Shown: positions 32,826 through 40,595 of the stretch, piece after piece
How positions within the stretch are numbered: the stretch's first letter is position 1
Layout of the letters: each line of letters begins with the position of its first letter
DNA from: DAOTXL01 sp034435455
GTDB taxonomy: Bacteria > Chloroflexota > Anaerolineae > JAAYZQ01
Direction: 5' to 3'
DNA length: 64,000 nucleotides
Assembly: GCA_034435455.1 (NCBI GenBank)
Contig: DAOTXL010000108.1
Location: 1 to 64,000 of the forward strand
Notes under the pieces: model-generated
The model's database searches: none
What the model saw: only the letters and a program-made list of their open reading frames with translations
What the model was told of the DNA's origin: nothing
Position numbers and translations under genes: made by a program

Positions 32826-35281
32826 GGCCTCCCTCCAGGACCCAATCCCAGATAGTGCTGGATGATGTCGCGCAGCAGCAGGATGTTCCCTTCCTGATAG
32901 CTCGTCTCCCCTTCCAGGGTGCCGCCCAGCAAAAACTCCGAGTCGCCGAGGAGCACCACCCCCCCGGCTCCCCACGGCTGGTACACCGCCAGCGGATAGC
33001 CGTACCCGGCGACGATGGTCTGAGCCGCCGGGCCTGCGGCGCTCACCGGCCAGGCTTCATGGAACCGGACCAGGCCGGTCTCTCGCTCCACCTCGACCGG
33101 CCCCAGCGGGAGGTTGCCCACTTGCAGGCCAAAGGCGGCCAGCAGGTCCCTGCTCGCCTGGCTCTCCTCCCAGCCGACGGAGACCAGCAGCCGTCCGCCC
33201 CCTTCCACCCACCGGCGGATCGTTTCCACCTCCCGCGCCGAGAAGCGATCCCCCGGCGCGATGACCACCAGCAGCCTGGCGGGGGCCAGCGCCTCGGCGC
33301 TGATGTCGCGCAGCAGAAGTGGCAGGGTGCCGTTGCGCACCAGGTTATAGTCCAGCCCGCCGATCGAGGTCTCTTCCCACAGCAGGCGGTCGAACCGCTC
33401 CTGGTGAGAGAGATCCACCCAGGCGATAGGCCCGGTGGGCAGTGGGGGGGCGCTCTGCCTGTCATTGACATAAGCTGTCAGGGCCAGGGTCAGGCCCAGC
33501 ACCGCCGCCGCACCGGCCAGCGCCACGCGGTCTGGTCTTTGGAGCAGGCAGGCCCCGGCCCCGATCAGCAACAGTGTGGCCAGCCAGCCGTTGCGCAACA
33601 GGCGGTTCCAGCCGGCTGGTTCCCCAGCCGTCACCCAGTCCAGCAGCCGGGCGTGGAAGGGCATGGTGGTCATCAGGTTCACGCTGCCCAGCGGGGTTGT
33701 GTCGCCCAGGACCACGATCCGCCCCCGGCCATATCGCGCTTCGGCAGCGAGCACCAGATCGCCCAACTGCTCGCCGGGGTTGTAGCGCATGTCGCCGACA
33801 TAGTTGCGGGCCGGGTTGTTGACATTCCCTGCGTCCGAATGTCCAAAACGCCCGACGATGATCGGATTGGCCGGCGGGGCGATCTCCAGCGAGGCCCCCA
33901 CGGCGATGACCAGGTCCACCGGGTCGCGCACGCCATAGACGGCCGGGTGGGGGCGCAGGCTCAGCCCCTCGGCCCAGCCCTGGCGCACGGGGACGGCCGA
34001 ATCGAAGCGCAGGCGGATCGGCACGCTCAGGTGGGCCAGCAGGTCGTTGACCGGCTCGCGGATATGGTCCACGGCGGTGTGCTCGCCCCAGATGACCAGC
34101 CCTCCGCCCTGGGCCACAAAGTGCGTCAGCCGCTCCCGCTCCTGGTCGCTCAGCTTGTGGGGCAGGTTTAGAAGCACCACGGCCCCTGCTCCCTCCAGAT
34201 TTTCCTCGCTCAGCGGGCCGATCCGCGCTTCATAGCCATAGGCAGCCAGGTAGTCAGGCCACAGGCCAAAGCTGCCGCCGCTGTGCGCCCCGTAGCGCCC
34301 AAAGGCCGGCCGGCCCCAATCCAGATGGCCGGTGTCGTAAACGAGGATCGCTCCCCGGCGCGGATGCGATGGAGGATCGAGGCTCAGGACCAGGGCCGAC
34401 AGGGCCAGCAGGGCCAGCCCGACCGTCACCCGGCGGGTCGCACGGCCGGTCATGGCCAGCGGCAGAGGGCGAGGGCTTGGCCCCAGGCCGGCCAACGCCG
34501 ATACCAGCCACAACAGCAGGAACAGGAGCCACGGCGATTCCAGGTAGGTCAGAGTCGCAGCGGAGGCAGGCGTCGGGGTGGGGCTGGTGATGGAAGGCAG
34601 GTCGGGCCAGACGGTGAGCAACCATGAGCCCAGCGGCGGTTGCAACCAGAGGCAGGCGGCGACGGCCAGCAACAGGGCCACCAGCCAAGCGGCCAGGAAG
34701 GGCAGGGCCTGACCTTTCCGTTTCCCGGCCAGCAGGGACACACTCGAAGCAAACAGAGCAAAGAGGACAAACAGGGGCGTCCCCAGCGCCGTCGGTCCGA
34801 GCATCAGGCCGACCCCCACAAACCGGGAGAAATGGAGGGAGGCCCACTGTTCGGCGTGCCACAGGAGCGGCACACAGGCCACCCAGGTCTGGTACAGGGC
34901 AAACAGCAGCGCGGTCAGGAGCAGCGCCGTCGCCATGCCGTCGTCATCGGCAGCCAGGAGGGAGAGGGCAAAGAAAAAGAGGGCGGCGCCCGGCAGCCCC
35001 ACCGGTTCGCCACGGGCGACGAGGGGCAGCGAAAGGGCGATCAGCGCCAGGGCCGGTATGAACCGCCGGCGAGGGACCCGCCCCTTCTGGCCTGGTTGGA
35101 GGATCGCCAGGCTGATCAGCGCCGCGACCGCCAGCAGGCCGTTGAGGGCCCGGCTGAGGTTGCCCAGGTTGCCGCCGATCAGGGCCAGGGCCAGCAGTCC
35201 GAGGCCGGCCGCTGCCGCCTGCCGGAGTGAGCGCCTGACGTGAGTGAACCGGTTCCTGGCCGGTTCGTGCGTTGTGGTCAT
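32822..35281 (-). CDS. Large membrane protein with two amidotransferase-like ectodomains (unit A)
   Basis: 819 residues. ATG at 35281 follows AGGCACAGG. It has the same architecture as its partner downstream: about ten N-terminal helices, an ectodomain beginning at A-I-L-V-Y-D-T-G-H-L-D-W-G-R with V-V-L-L-N-L-P and G-G-G-L-V-I-W-G-E-H, a single helix near residue 590, and a second ectodomain with L-L-V-V-I-A-P-G-D and G-G-R-L-L-V-S-V-G-W. Shared layout and the ATGA overlap suggest duplication and a working heterodimer. Similar folds occur in auxiliary subunits of ABC-type gliding or polysaccharide systems, but no ATPase gene is adjacent. No function assigned. Confidence 0.7.
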   Translation of the reverse strand: MTTTHEPARNRFTHVRRSLRQAAAAGLGLLALALIGGNLGNLSRALNGLLAVAALISLAILQPGQKGRVPRRRFIPALALIALSLPLVARGEPVGLPGAALFFFALSLLAADDDGMATALLLTALLFALYQTWVACVPLLWHAEQWASLHFSRFVGVGLMLGPTALGTPLFVLFALFASSVSLLAGKRKGQALPFLAAWLVALLLAVAACLWLQPPLGSWLLTVWPDLPSITSPTPTPASAATLTYLESPWLLFLLLWLVSALAGLGPSPRPLPLAMTGRATRRVTVGLALLALSALVLSLDPPSHPRRGAILVYDTGHLDWGRPAFGRYGAHSGGSFGLWPDYLAAYGYEARIGPLSEENLEGAGAVVLLNLPHKLSDQERERLTHFVAQGGGLVIWGEHTAVDHIREPVNDLLAHLSVPIRLRFDSAVPVRQGWAEGLSLRPHPAVYGVRDPVDLVIAVGASLEIAPPANPIIVGRFGHSDAGNVNNPARNYVGDMRYNPGEQLGDLVLAAEARYGRGRIVVLGDTTPLGSVNLMTTMPFHARLLDWVTAGEPAGWNRLLRNGWLATLLLIGAGACLLQRPDRVALAGAAAVLGLTLALTAYVNDRQSAPPLPTGPIAWVDLSHQERFDRLLWEETSIGGLDYNLVRNGTLPLLLRDISAEALAPARLLVVIAPGDRFSAREVETIRRWVEGGGRLLVSVGWEESQASRDLLAAFGLQVGNLPLGPVEVERETGLVRFHEAWPVSAAGPAAQTIVAGYGYPLAVYQPWGAGGVVLLGDSEFLLGGTLEGETSYQEGNILLLRDIIQHYLGLGPGGRP

Positions 35282-35443
35282 CCTGTGCCTGCCTGGTTCA
35301 CAGAGTATACCACAGACACAAAGAGTTGTCCAACACCGGCGGCGGGGGATTTGCTCGCCGGGGGTCTGTGACCCCCGGCTATCGGCGGCGGGGTCGCAGA
35401 CCCCGCCGGAGCAGGGAGTTCTTAAATCAGGCACCACCGGCTA
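35282..35443. other. Intergenic DNA between divergent units
   Basis: About 325 bases separate the two ATGs at 35281 and 35607. This left half holds two small hairpins (35357-35407). The right half holds the strong promoter (35444-35472) and a purine-rich leader. I see no conserved RNA, and no clear promoter for the minus-strand membrane gene. Confidence 0.5.
35357..35407. repeat. Tandem hairpins
   Basis: A 10-bp stem GCCGGGGGTC/GACCCCCGGC with loop TGT (35357-35379) and a 9-bp stem GGCGGGGTC/GACCCCGCC with loop GCA (35387-35407). The two share the core GGGGTCTG(T/C)GACCCC-like design and are likely duplicated members of one palindromic repeat. Stems have no T-run. Confidence 0.65.
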
Positions 35444-35472
35444 TTGACAGGGCGGTGGAAACAGGGTATAAT
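35444..35472 (+). promoter_or_regulatory. Consensus sigma-70 promoter for the WPxC-repeat protein
   Basis: TTGACA (35444-35449), exactly 17 bases, TATAAT (35467-35472): a perfect match to the primary sigma consensus, 135 bases before the ATG. It implies high constitutive expression unless a repressor acts. Confidence 0.88.
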
Positions 35473-35606
35473 AGAAGTGGATACCGGCATAGCTTCTTCA
35501 TTGTAGCCCATCCCCGTCAACCTTCCTGCCAGGAAGGGTCTGGAAAGGAGGTGAAAATAGAAAAGGCGGCAAAGGATTTTTAGGGACAGAAAGGAGATGT
35601 CAGACA

Positions 35607-38600
35607 ATGGGTGTGAAGCGCTATCTCCTGATCGGTCTGGGAGCACTGTTGGTTCTGGCCGTGGCCGCCAGCCTGGCCTTTGCTTCCGATCCCTCCCCCG
35701 CCCAGGAACCGCAGAGTTCCCCTTTTTTCGAAGCCACATTGCAGCAAGCGGTCAACGAACTGGACGGCAAGGCACAGCCGTCCGCCGCGCGCCCTGGAGC
35801 GCAACCTGAACCGACGCGGCACTACACCACCGACCCGGCCCTGTGGCCGGAATGCCAGTTCGGCTACACGCGGGACCTGGTGCAGTGGCCGTGGTGCCAT
35901 TTCACCAGCGACCCGGCCGATCCCGACTGCGACGGCGACTGGCCGACCAAGGACTATACCTGGGACGCCACCATCTGGCCCGAGTGCAATCCGACCGGCG
36001 GGCCAGGCATCACCCAGGACCCCAACCATTTTTGGTGTAACCCGACCTGGACCCACGATCCGGTGTGGGGACCGCAGTGCGCCGATCCGGCCTACACCCG
36101 CGATGCCGCGTACTGGCCCTGGTGCAATCCGCGCTACACCAGCGACCCGGCCCAGTGGCCGAACCACTGTTTCCCTGGACCGCCCTCCTACACGACGGAC
36201 CCGCAAGTGTGGCCCGAATGCGCCGCCGAGCCGACCAGCGACCCCTACCTCTGGCCCGAATGCCACTACACCTCCGATTCCCAGAACCTGAATTGCATGG
36301 CTCCATATCCGACCCAGGACTATACCAGCAACCCCGAAATGTGGCCGGGGTGTCCGGCACCCGATCCAGAGTACACCATGAACCCCATGTATTGGCCCTG
36401 GTGCAACCCCGCCTATACCAGCGATCCCCAACAATGGCCCGAATGCACCGCCGGAGGAAACAACTACACCCAGAACCCGCAAATATGGCCCTGGTGCAAC
36501 CCCGACCCCAACTACACGACCAATGTCTACCAGTGGCCGGAATGCCACTATACCTCCGATCCCACCAGGTGGCCCCAGTGCCAGCAATCGTACCCGACCA
36601 GGGACTATACCTGGGACTATAACCTCTGGCCCGAGTGCGACGATCCGGCTTATACGCAGGATCCGCTCCAGTGGCCCTGGTGCAATCCGGTAGAGTACAC
36701 CTCCAATCCGCAGATGTGGCCCTGGTGCGCCCCGAACTGGACCTGGGACCCCCAGCAGTGGCCGGAATGCGAGCCGGGCTATACCAACGATCCGGGCTTG
36801 TGGGGGGAGTGTAAACTGGGCCTGTATACCTCCAATCCAGAAGTCTGGCCGGAGTGCCAATACTACACCGCCGATGCCCGTATCTGGCCCGAGTGCCACT
36901 ACACCTCCGATCCCACCACCTGGCCGGCCTGCGACGGGACCTGGTACCCCACCAAGGATTACACCACCGATACCCAGCTCTGGCCCGAGTGCGACGTGCC
37001 GCCGGGCTATACCAGCGACCCCGGACAGTGGCCGGAATGCCACTATACCTCCGATCCGCAGAGCTGGCCAGAGTGTGCCGAGCTGGCGCGGGCAGAGCTG
37101 GGCGACGCGCCCGACAGCACCAATCACTACGCCTCCACCACCATGACCGCCTACCCGGCCGGCGGGCCGCCCGGTACACTGGCCCATTACCCGACCGTCT
37201 ACGATCCGGCCACCGGCCTGCCCCAGGGGCCCATGCACCTGAGCCCCCGCACCGCCGTCTGGCTGGGGCCGTGGGTCACGCTGGAGAACGAGGCCGACCT
37301 GATGCCCCCTGACGAGGACGGCGTGACCAACATTGACCCGCCGGGCGATATGCCGGACCGCGACGGGGCCGACGATGGCCTGCTGTTCCCCGTGGCCCGG
37401 CCGCACTGTGTGCCCACCGTCATCTCCTACACGGTGACCGCGGTGGTGACGGGGGAGTTCTATGTCAACGTCTGGTTCGACTGGAACCGCGACGGCGACT
37501 GGGGCGACGTCTTTACCTGCACCAAGACCGCCGACGCGCCGGAGTGGGCGGTGCAAAACCAGGTGATCGCGGTGTTGCCGGGGACCTATGTCTTCCAGAC
37601 CCCGGCCTTCCTGCCCTACGACCAGACGCCCGACGACCCGATCTGGATGCGCATCTCCATCGCCGAGCAGCAGGCCCCCGTCGCGTCGGGCACCGGCCTG
37701 GCCGACGGACAGGGTCCTCCCAAGGGCTATGAGCTGGGCGAGACAGAGGACTATTACCTGCGGTCGCAGCAGGAACCGGAATATGACATCTACCTCAAGG
37801 ACAACGCCGCCGACGACGGCTCGGTGGTGCCCAGCTCCAGCCCGTGGTGGAACAGCCCCGACATCTGGGTGCGCCACGACGGCGATTGCACCAACACCGC
37901 CCATCAGAACCCGGTTCCCGGCGCGACCGAGACGGTGTGTGTCCGGGTGCGCAACCGGCTGACGACCACCGTCACCAACATCACCGTCAATGTCTACTGG
38001 GCCAACGCGGCGCTGGCCCTCTCCTGGCCGGGGAGCTGGAGCTTTATCAGCAGTTTCAACGTCCCCAGCCTGGCGGGCGGAGCAACGACGGTGCAGTCGG
38101 TGGTGTGGAATGTGCCCTTTATCACCGGCCACTTTTGCCTGCTGGCCCGCGCCGACGCGCTGGAGGACCCGCTTCCTACCGGACCCGATACCATCGCCCC
38201 GGTGGACAAGACCCAGAACAACAACAACATCGCCCAGCGGAACACCAACGTCGTGGACTATCCAGAGATCACTGCCTGTGGCATCTATACCACCACCGTC
38301 GCCACCGATACCGTCTACCTGGATGCGGTCAACACCTGGAATGTGACCAAGACGGTGGACATCCGGTTCGACAGCGGCGACTTTCCGCTGGGCAGCGGCG
38401 TGCTCATTATTGAGCCGGGCAGCCTGTGGGGGCGGTGGACCAGCCTGACAAACCTGAACCAGATTGGGACCACCCTGCGGCCCACCGCTTTCCCGGCGAC
38501 GATGGGCGGAATTGACATGGCGCCCAACGAGACGGCGCGCATGACCATGACCATCGCCGCCGAGATTGACGAACGGTTTACGGTCAGCATCGAGGAATGG

Positions 38601-38690
38601 GTAGGGGGCGTCAAGGTGGGAGGGATCGAATATGTCCGCGATCTGCCCCGTTGCGTCTACCTGCCGATCATCCTGAAAAGCTACCCCTAG
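35607..38690 (+). CDS. Secreted protein with ~28 tandem YTxDPxxWPxC repeats, GEVED-like and CARDB-like domains
   Basis: 1027 residues, ATG at 35607 after AAAGGAGAT. Residues 1-27 form a signal peptide (hydrophobic core, A-F-A before S-D-P). Residues 72 to about 490 are some 28 copies of a 12-20-residue unit Y-T-x-D/N-P-x-x-W-P-E/W-C, each with one Trp-Pro and usually one Cys. A longer variant, C-H-Y-T-S-D then Y-P-T-K/R/Q-D-Y-T, recurs four times (near units 2-3, 10-11, 16-17 and 24-25), suggesting a higher-order repeat of 6-8 units. Residues about 494-715 resemble a GEVED domain (L-G-D-A-P-D-S, D-W-N-R-D-G-D-W-G-D), followed by a CARDB-like domain (about 720-840). The end V-Y-L-P-I-I-L-K-S matches Chloroflexota surface proteins. 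Function unknown; adhesive or surface-layer role inferred. Confidence 0.9.
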   Translation: MGVKRYLLIGLGALLVLAVAASLAFASDPSPAQEPQSSPFFEATLQQAVNELDGKAQPSAARPGAQPEPTRHYTTDPALWPECQFGYTRDLVQWPWCHFTSDPADPDCDGDWPTKDYTWDATIWPECNPTGGPGITQDPNHFWCNPTWTHDPVWGPQCADPAYTRDAAYWPWCNPRYTSDPAQWPNHCFPGPPSYTTDPQVWPECAAEPTSDPYLWPECHYTSDSQNLNCMAPYPTQDYTSNPEMWPGCPAPDPEYTMNPMYWPWCNPAYTSDPQQWPECTAGGNNYTQNPQIWPWCNPDPNYTTNVYQWPECHYTSDPTRWPQCQQSYPTRDYTWDYNLWPECDDPAYTQDPLQWPWCNPVEYTSNPQMWPWCAPNWTWDPQQWPECEPGYTNDPGLWGECKLGLYTSNPEVWPECQYYTADARIWPECHYTSDPTTWPACDGTWYPTKDYTTDTQLWPECDVPPGYTSDPGQWPECHYTSDPQSWPECAELARAELGDAPDSTNHYASTTMTAYPAGGPPGTLAHYPTVYDPATGLPQGPMHLSPRTAVWLGPWVTLENEADLMPPDEDGVTNIDPPGDMPDRDGADDGLLFPVARPHCVPTVISYTVTAVVTGEFYVNVWFDWNRDGDWGDVFTCTKTADAPEWAVQNQVIAVLPGTYVFQTPAFLPYDQTPDDPIWMRISIAEQQAPVASGTGLADGQGPPKGYELGETEDYYLRSQQEPEYDIYLKDNAADDGSVVPSSSPWWNSPDIWVRHDGDCTNTAHQNPVPGATETVCVRVRNRLTTTVTNITVNVYWANAALALSWPGSWSFISSFNVPSLAGGATTVQSVVWNVPFITGHFCLLARADALEDPLPTGPDTIAPVDKTQNNNNIAQRNTNVVDYPEITACGIYTTTVATDTVYLDAVNTWNVTKTVDIRFDSGDFPLGSGVLIIEPGSLWGRWTSLTNLNQIGTTLRPTAFPATMGGIDMAPNETARMTMTIAAEIDERFTVSIEEWVGGVKVGGIEYVRDLPRCVYLPIILKSYP
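35820..37080 (+). repeat. Coding tandem repeat array (about 28 units, ~45 bases)
   Basis: DNA of the WPxC repeats. Units of roughly 36-60 bases differ in the spacer between Cys and the next Tyr. Codons differ between units (Trp-Pro-Glu-Cys appears as TGGCCGGAATGC, TGGCCCGAGTGC and others), so the array is old and kept by selection on protein rather than by recent slippage. Confidence 0.85.
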
Positions 38691-38703
38691 TTGCGAGGTG
38701 GCG

Positions 38704-38740
38704 GGTGCCAGGTGCCTGTCAGGTGCCTGGCACCTTTTTT
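38704..38740 (+). terminator. Intrinsic terminator of the WPxC-repeat gene
   Basis: A 9-bp stem GGTGCCAGG/CCTGGCACC (38704-38712 with 38726-38734) followed by six Ts. The convergent permease gene ends inside the hairpin, at 38719, and its last codons are built from this sequence. Confidence 0.85.
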
Positions 38741-39621
38741 GATCGCCGGGGGTCGAGCGCATCGCGCAGGCAATCGCCCAGCAGGTTGACTGCCAGCACG
38801 GTGAGGGTGATGGCCAGGCCGGGCGCGGCGCTGACCCACGGTGCATTGCGCAGATAACCGCGCCCTTCGTTCAACATCGCCCCCCATTCCGGCCTGGGCG
38901 GCTGGACGCCCAACCCCAGGAAGTTGAGCGCCGAGGCGTTGAGGATGGCCCAGCCTATGTCCAGGGTGGCCAGGACGAGGATGGGGCCAAAGATATTGGG
39001 CAGGATGTGCCGCAGCAGGATGCGCAGGTCGCTACAGCCAACCGTCACCGCCGCCCGGACATAGGGCTGCCGCCGTGCGGCCAGGACCTGGCCGCGCACC
39101 AGCCGCGTGTAGTTGGGGATGCCGGCAATGCCGACAGCCAGGATGACGTTGGGCATCCCCGGCCCCAGGGCTGCGATGATGGTCAAGGCCAGCAGGATAG
39201 TGGGGAAGGCCAGCATGACATCCACCAGCCAGGTGATCAGCCGGTCGGACCAGCGGCCATAATAGCCGGCAATCAGTCCCAGGGCCGTCCCGGGCAGGGC
39301 GGCGATCAGCACCGCTACGACGCCGATGCTCAATGTCAGCCGCCCGCCATAGAGCAACCGGGTGGCGATGTCCCGGCCAAACAGGTCGGTGCCGGCCAGG
39401 TGCTTCGCCTGCGGGGGCAGGAATTGCTGGCCGGGCAACATGGCCAGCGGATCGTAGGGGGTCAGGGCCGGCGCGGCGATCAGCAGGATGACCAGCCCGG
39501 CCAGAAAGCTGATCGCCGCCAGGGCGGCCGGATTGGCCATCACCCGGCGGCGAGGGGGAGGCACATACTCGTGGCGGGGGATGGCCTTGCGGGTGGGGAT
39601 GGGAAAACGGCGTTCAGTCAT
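38719..39621 (-). CDS. ABC transporter permease, DppC/OppC type
   Basis: 300 residues, six helices in the usual inner-membrane permease layout with the BPD cytoplasmic loop (Y-V-R-A-A-V-T-V-G-C-S-D-L-R-I-L-L-R-H-I). The N-terminal T-P-Y-D-P and H-L-A-G-T-D-L-F-G-R-D-I are the OppC/DppC signature. ATG at 39621 overlaps the DppB stop by 8 bases (ATGACTGA). With DppB it would form the channel for peptides, nickel or sugars. The C-terminus lies in the terminator hairpin of the convergent gene. Confidence 0.93.
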   Translation of the reverse strand: MTERRFPIPTRKAIPRHEYVPPPRRRVMANPAALAAISFLAGLVILLIAAPALTPYDPLAMLPGQQFLPPQAKHLAGTDLFGRDIATRLLYGGRLTLSIGVVAVLIAALPGTALGLIAGYYGRWSDRLITWLVDVMLAFPTILLALTIIAALGPGMPNVILAVGIAGIPNYTRLVRGQVLAARRQPYVRAAVTVGCSDLRILLRHILPNIFGPILVLATLDIGWAILNASALNFLGLGVQPPRPEWGAMLNEGRGYLRNAPWVSAAPGLAITLTVLAVNLLGDCLRDALDPRRSKKVPGT

Positions 39622-40537
39622 AGCGGATGCGTGGATCGAGATAGGCGTAGGCCACATCTACGATCAGGTTCATCGTCGTGTAAACCAGGGCTGCCAGCAG
39701 CACCACCCCCTGGACGACCGGAAAATCTTTCCACAGGATGGCGTTGACCATCAGCCGGCCGATGCCCGGCCGGGAAAAGATCGTCTCGGTCACCACAGTG
39801 CCGCCCAGCAGAAAGCTGAATTGCAGGCCCATGACTGTGATGACCGGGATGAGGGCGTTCTTGAGGGCATGGCGGAGGATCACCACCCGTTCTGACAGTC
39901 CCTTGGCGCGGGCGGTGTTGATAAAATCGGCCCCCAGCACTTCCAGCAGGCTGGCCCGCACCAGCCGGGCGATGGCTCCCGACGAGGCAAAGCCCAGCAC
40001 CAGGGCCGGCATGATCAGCGAGGCGACCCCTTCCTGACCGGTGGCCGGCAGCCAGCCCAGCTTCAGGCTGAGCAACCAGATGAGGAGCAGGGCCGTCCAA
40101 AAGATCGGCAGCGAGACCCCGACCACCGACAGAGCAGCGGCCAGCGTGTCCAGCCAGGTGCCATGTTTGACGGCCGCAAGGACCCCCAGCACCGTGCCCA
40201 GGCTGGCCGCGACGAGCATGGCGGCAACGGCCAGTTCAATGGTGCCGGGCAGTTGTTCGGCAATGACCGTCACCACCGGACGATGGCTGAACAGGGAGGT
40301 GCCCAGTTTGCCGCGCAGCAGGTCAAACAGATAGCGCCCATATTGGACCGGAAGAGGGTCATCCAGCCCCAGGTTGTGGCGCAACTCGGCCACGGCCTGC
40401 GCCGAGCCGCCCGACTCGGAGAGCATCAGCGCTGCCGGATCGCCGGGCAACAGGCGCATGATGACGAACACCAGCGTGGCCACACCCCACAGGACGGGAA
40501 TGGCTCCCAGCAACCGCCGACCGACGTAGCGCAGCAT
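39614..40537 (-). CDS. ABC transporter permease, DppB/OppB type
   Basis: 307 residues. It has a typical DppB start (L-R-Y-V-G-R-R-L-L-G-A-I-P-V-L) followed by helices and the EAA-like loop R-A-K-G-L-S-E-R-V-V-I-L-R-H-A-L. No Shine-Dalgarno is evident upstream of the ATG at 40537. Together with DppC it forms the transmembrane pore. A hairpin lies between it and the binding-protein gene. No gene for the cognate ATPases is in the window, so they must be encoded elsewhere or shared with another system. Confidence 0.93.
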   Translation of the reverse strand: MLRYVGRRLLGAIPVLWGVATLVFVIMRLLPGDPAALMLSESGGSAQAVAELRHNLGLDDPLPVQYGRYLFDLLRGKLGTSLFSHRPVVTVIAEQLPGTIELAVAAMLVAASLGTVLGVLAAVKHGTWLDTLAAALSVVGVSLPIFWTALLLIWLLSLKLGWLPATGQEGVASLIMPALVLGFASSGAIARLVRASLLEVLGADFINTARAKGLSERVVILRHALKNALIPVITVMGLQFSFLLGGTVVTETIFSRPGIGRLMVNAILWKDFPVVQGVVLLAALVYTTMNLIVDVAYAYLDPRIRYD

Positions 40538-40552
40538 GGAAGGGACACGAGG

Positions 40553-40590
40553 CAGGGGGTGAGGGCAGGGGTCTGATCCCCCACCCCCTG
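40553..40590. repeat. Hairpin between binding-protein and permease genes
   Basis: Arms CAGGGGGTG (40553-40561) and CACCCCCTG (40582-40590) with an inner AGGGG...CCC pairing. In transporter operons such structures can protect or attenuate the transcript so that the binding protein exceeds the permeases; this is inference. Confidence 0.5.
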
Positions 40591-40595
40591 TCTGG

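Noticed and set aside
35820..37080. Multihaem cytochrome from the many Cys residues
   Set aside because: The motif is W-P-x-C, sometimes followed by His, but not C-x-x-C-H, so haem c binding is not supported.
35580..38846. A 1088-codon open frame antisense to the WPxC-repeat gene
   Set aside because: The repetitive, GC-rich coding strand keeps the opposite frame free of stops. It has no ribosome site and lacks domain sense; the plus strand has a signal peptide, promoter and domains.
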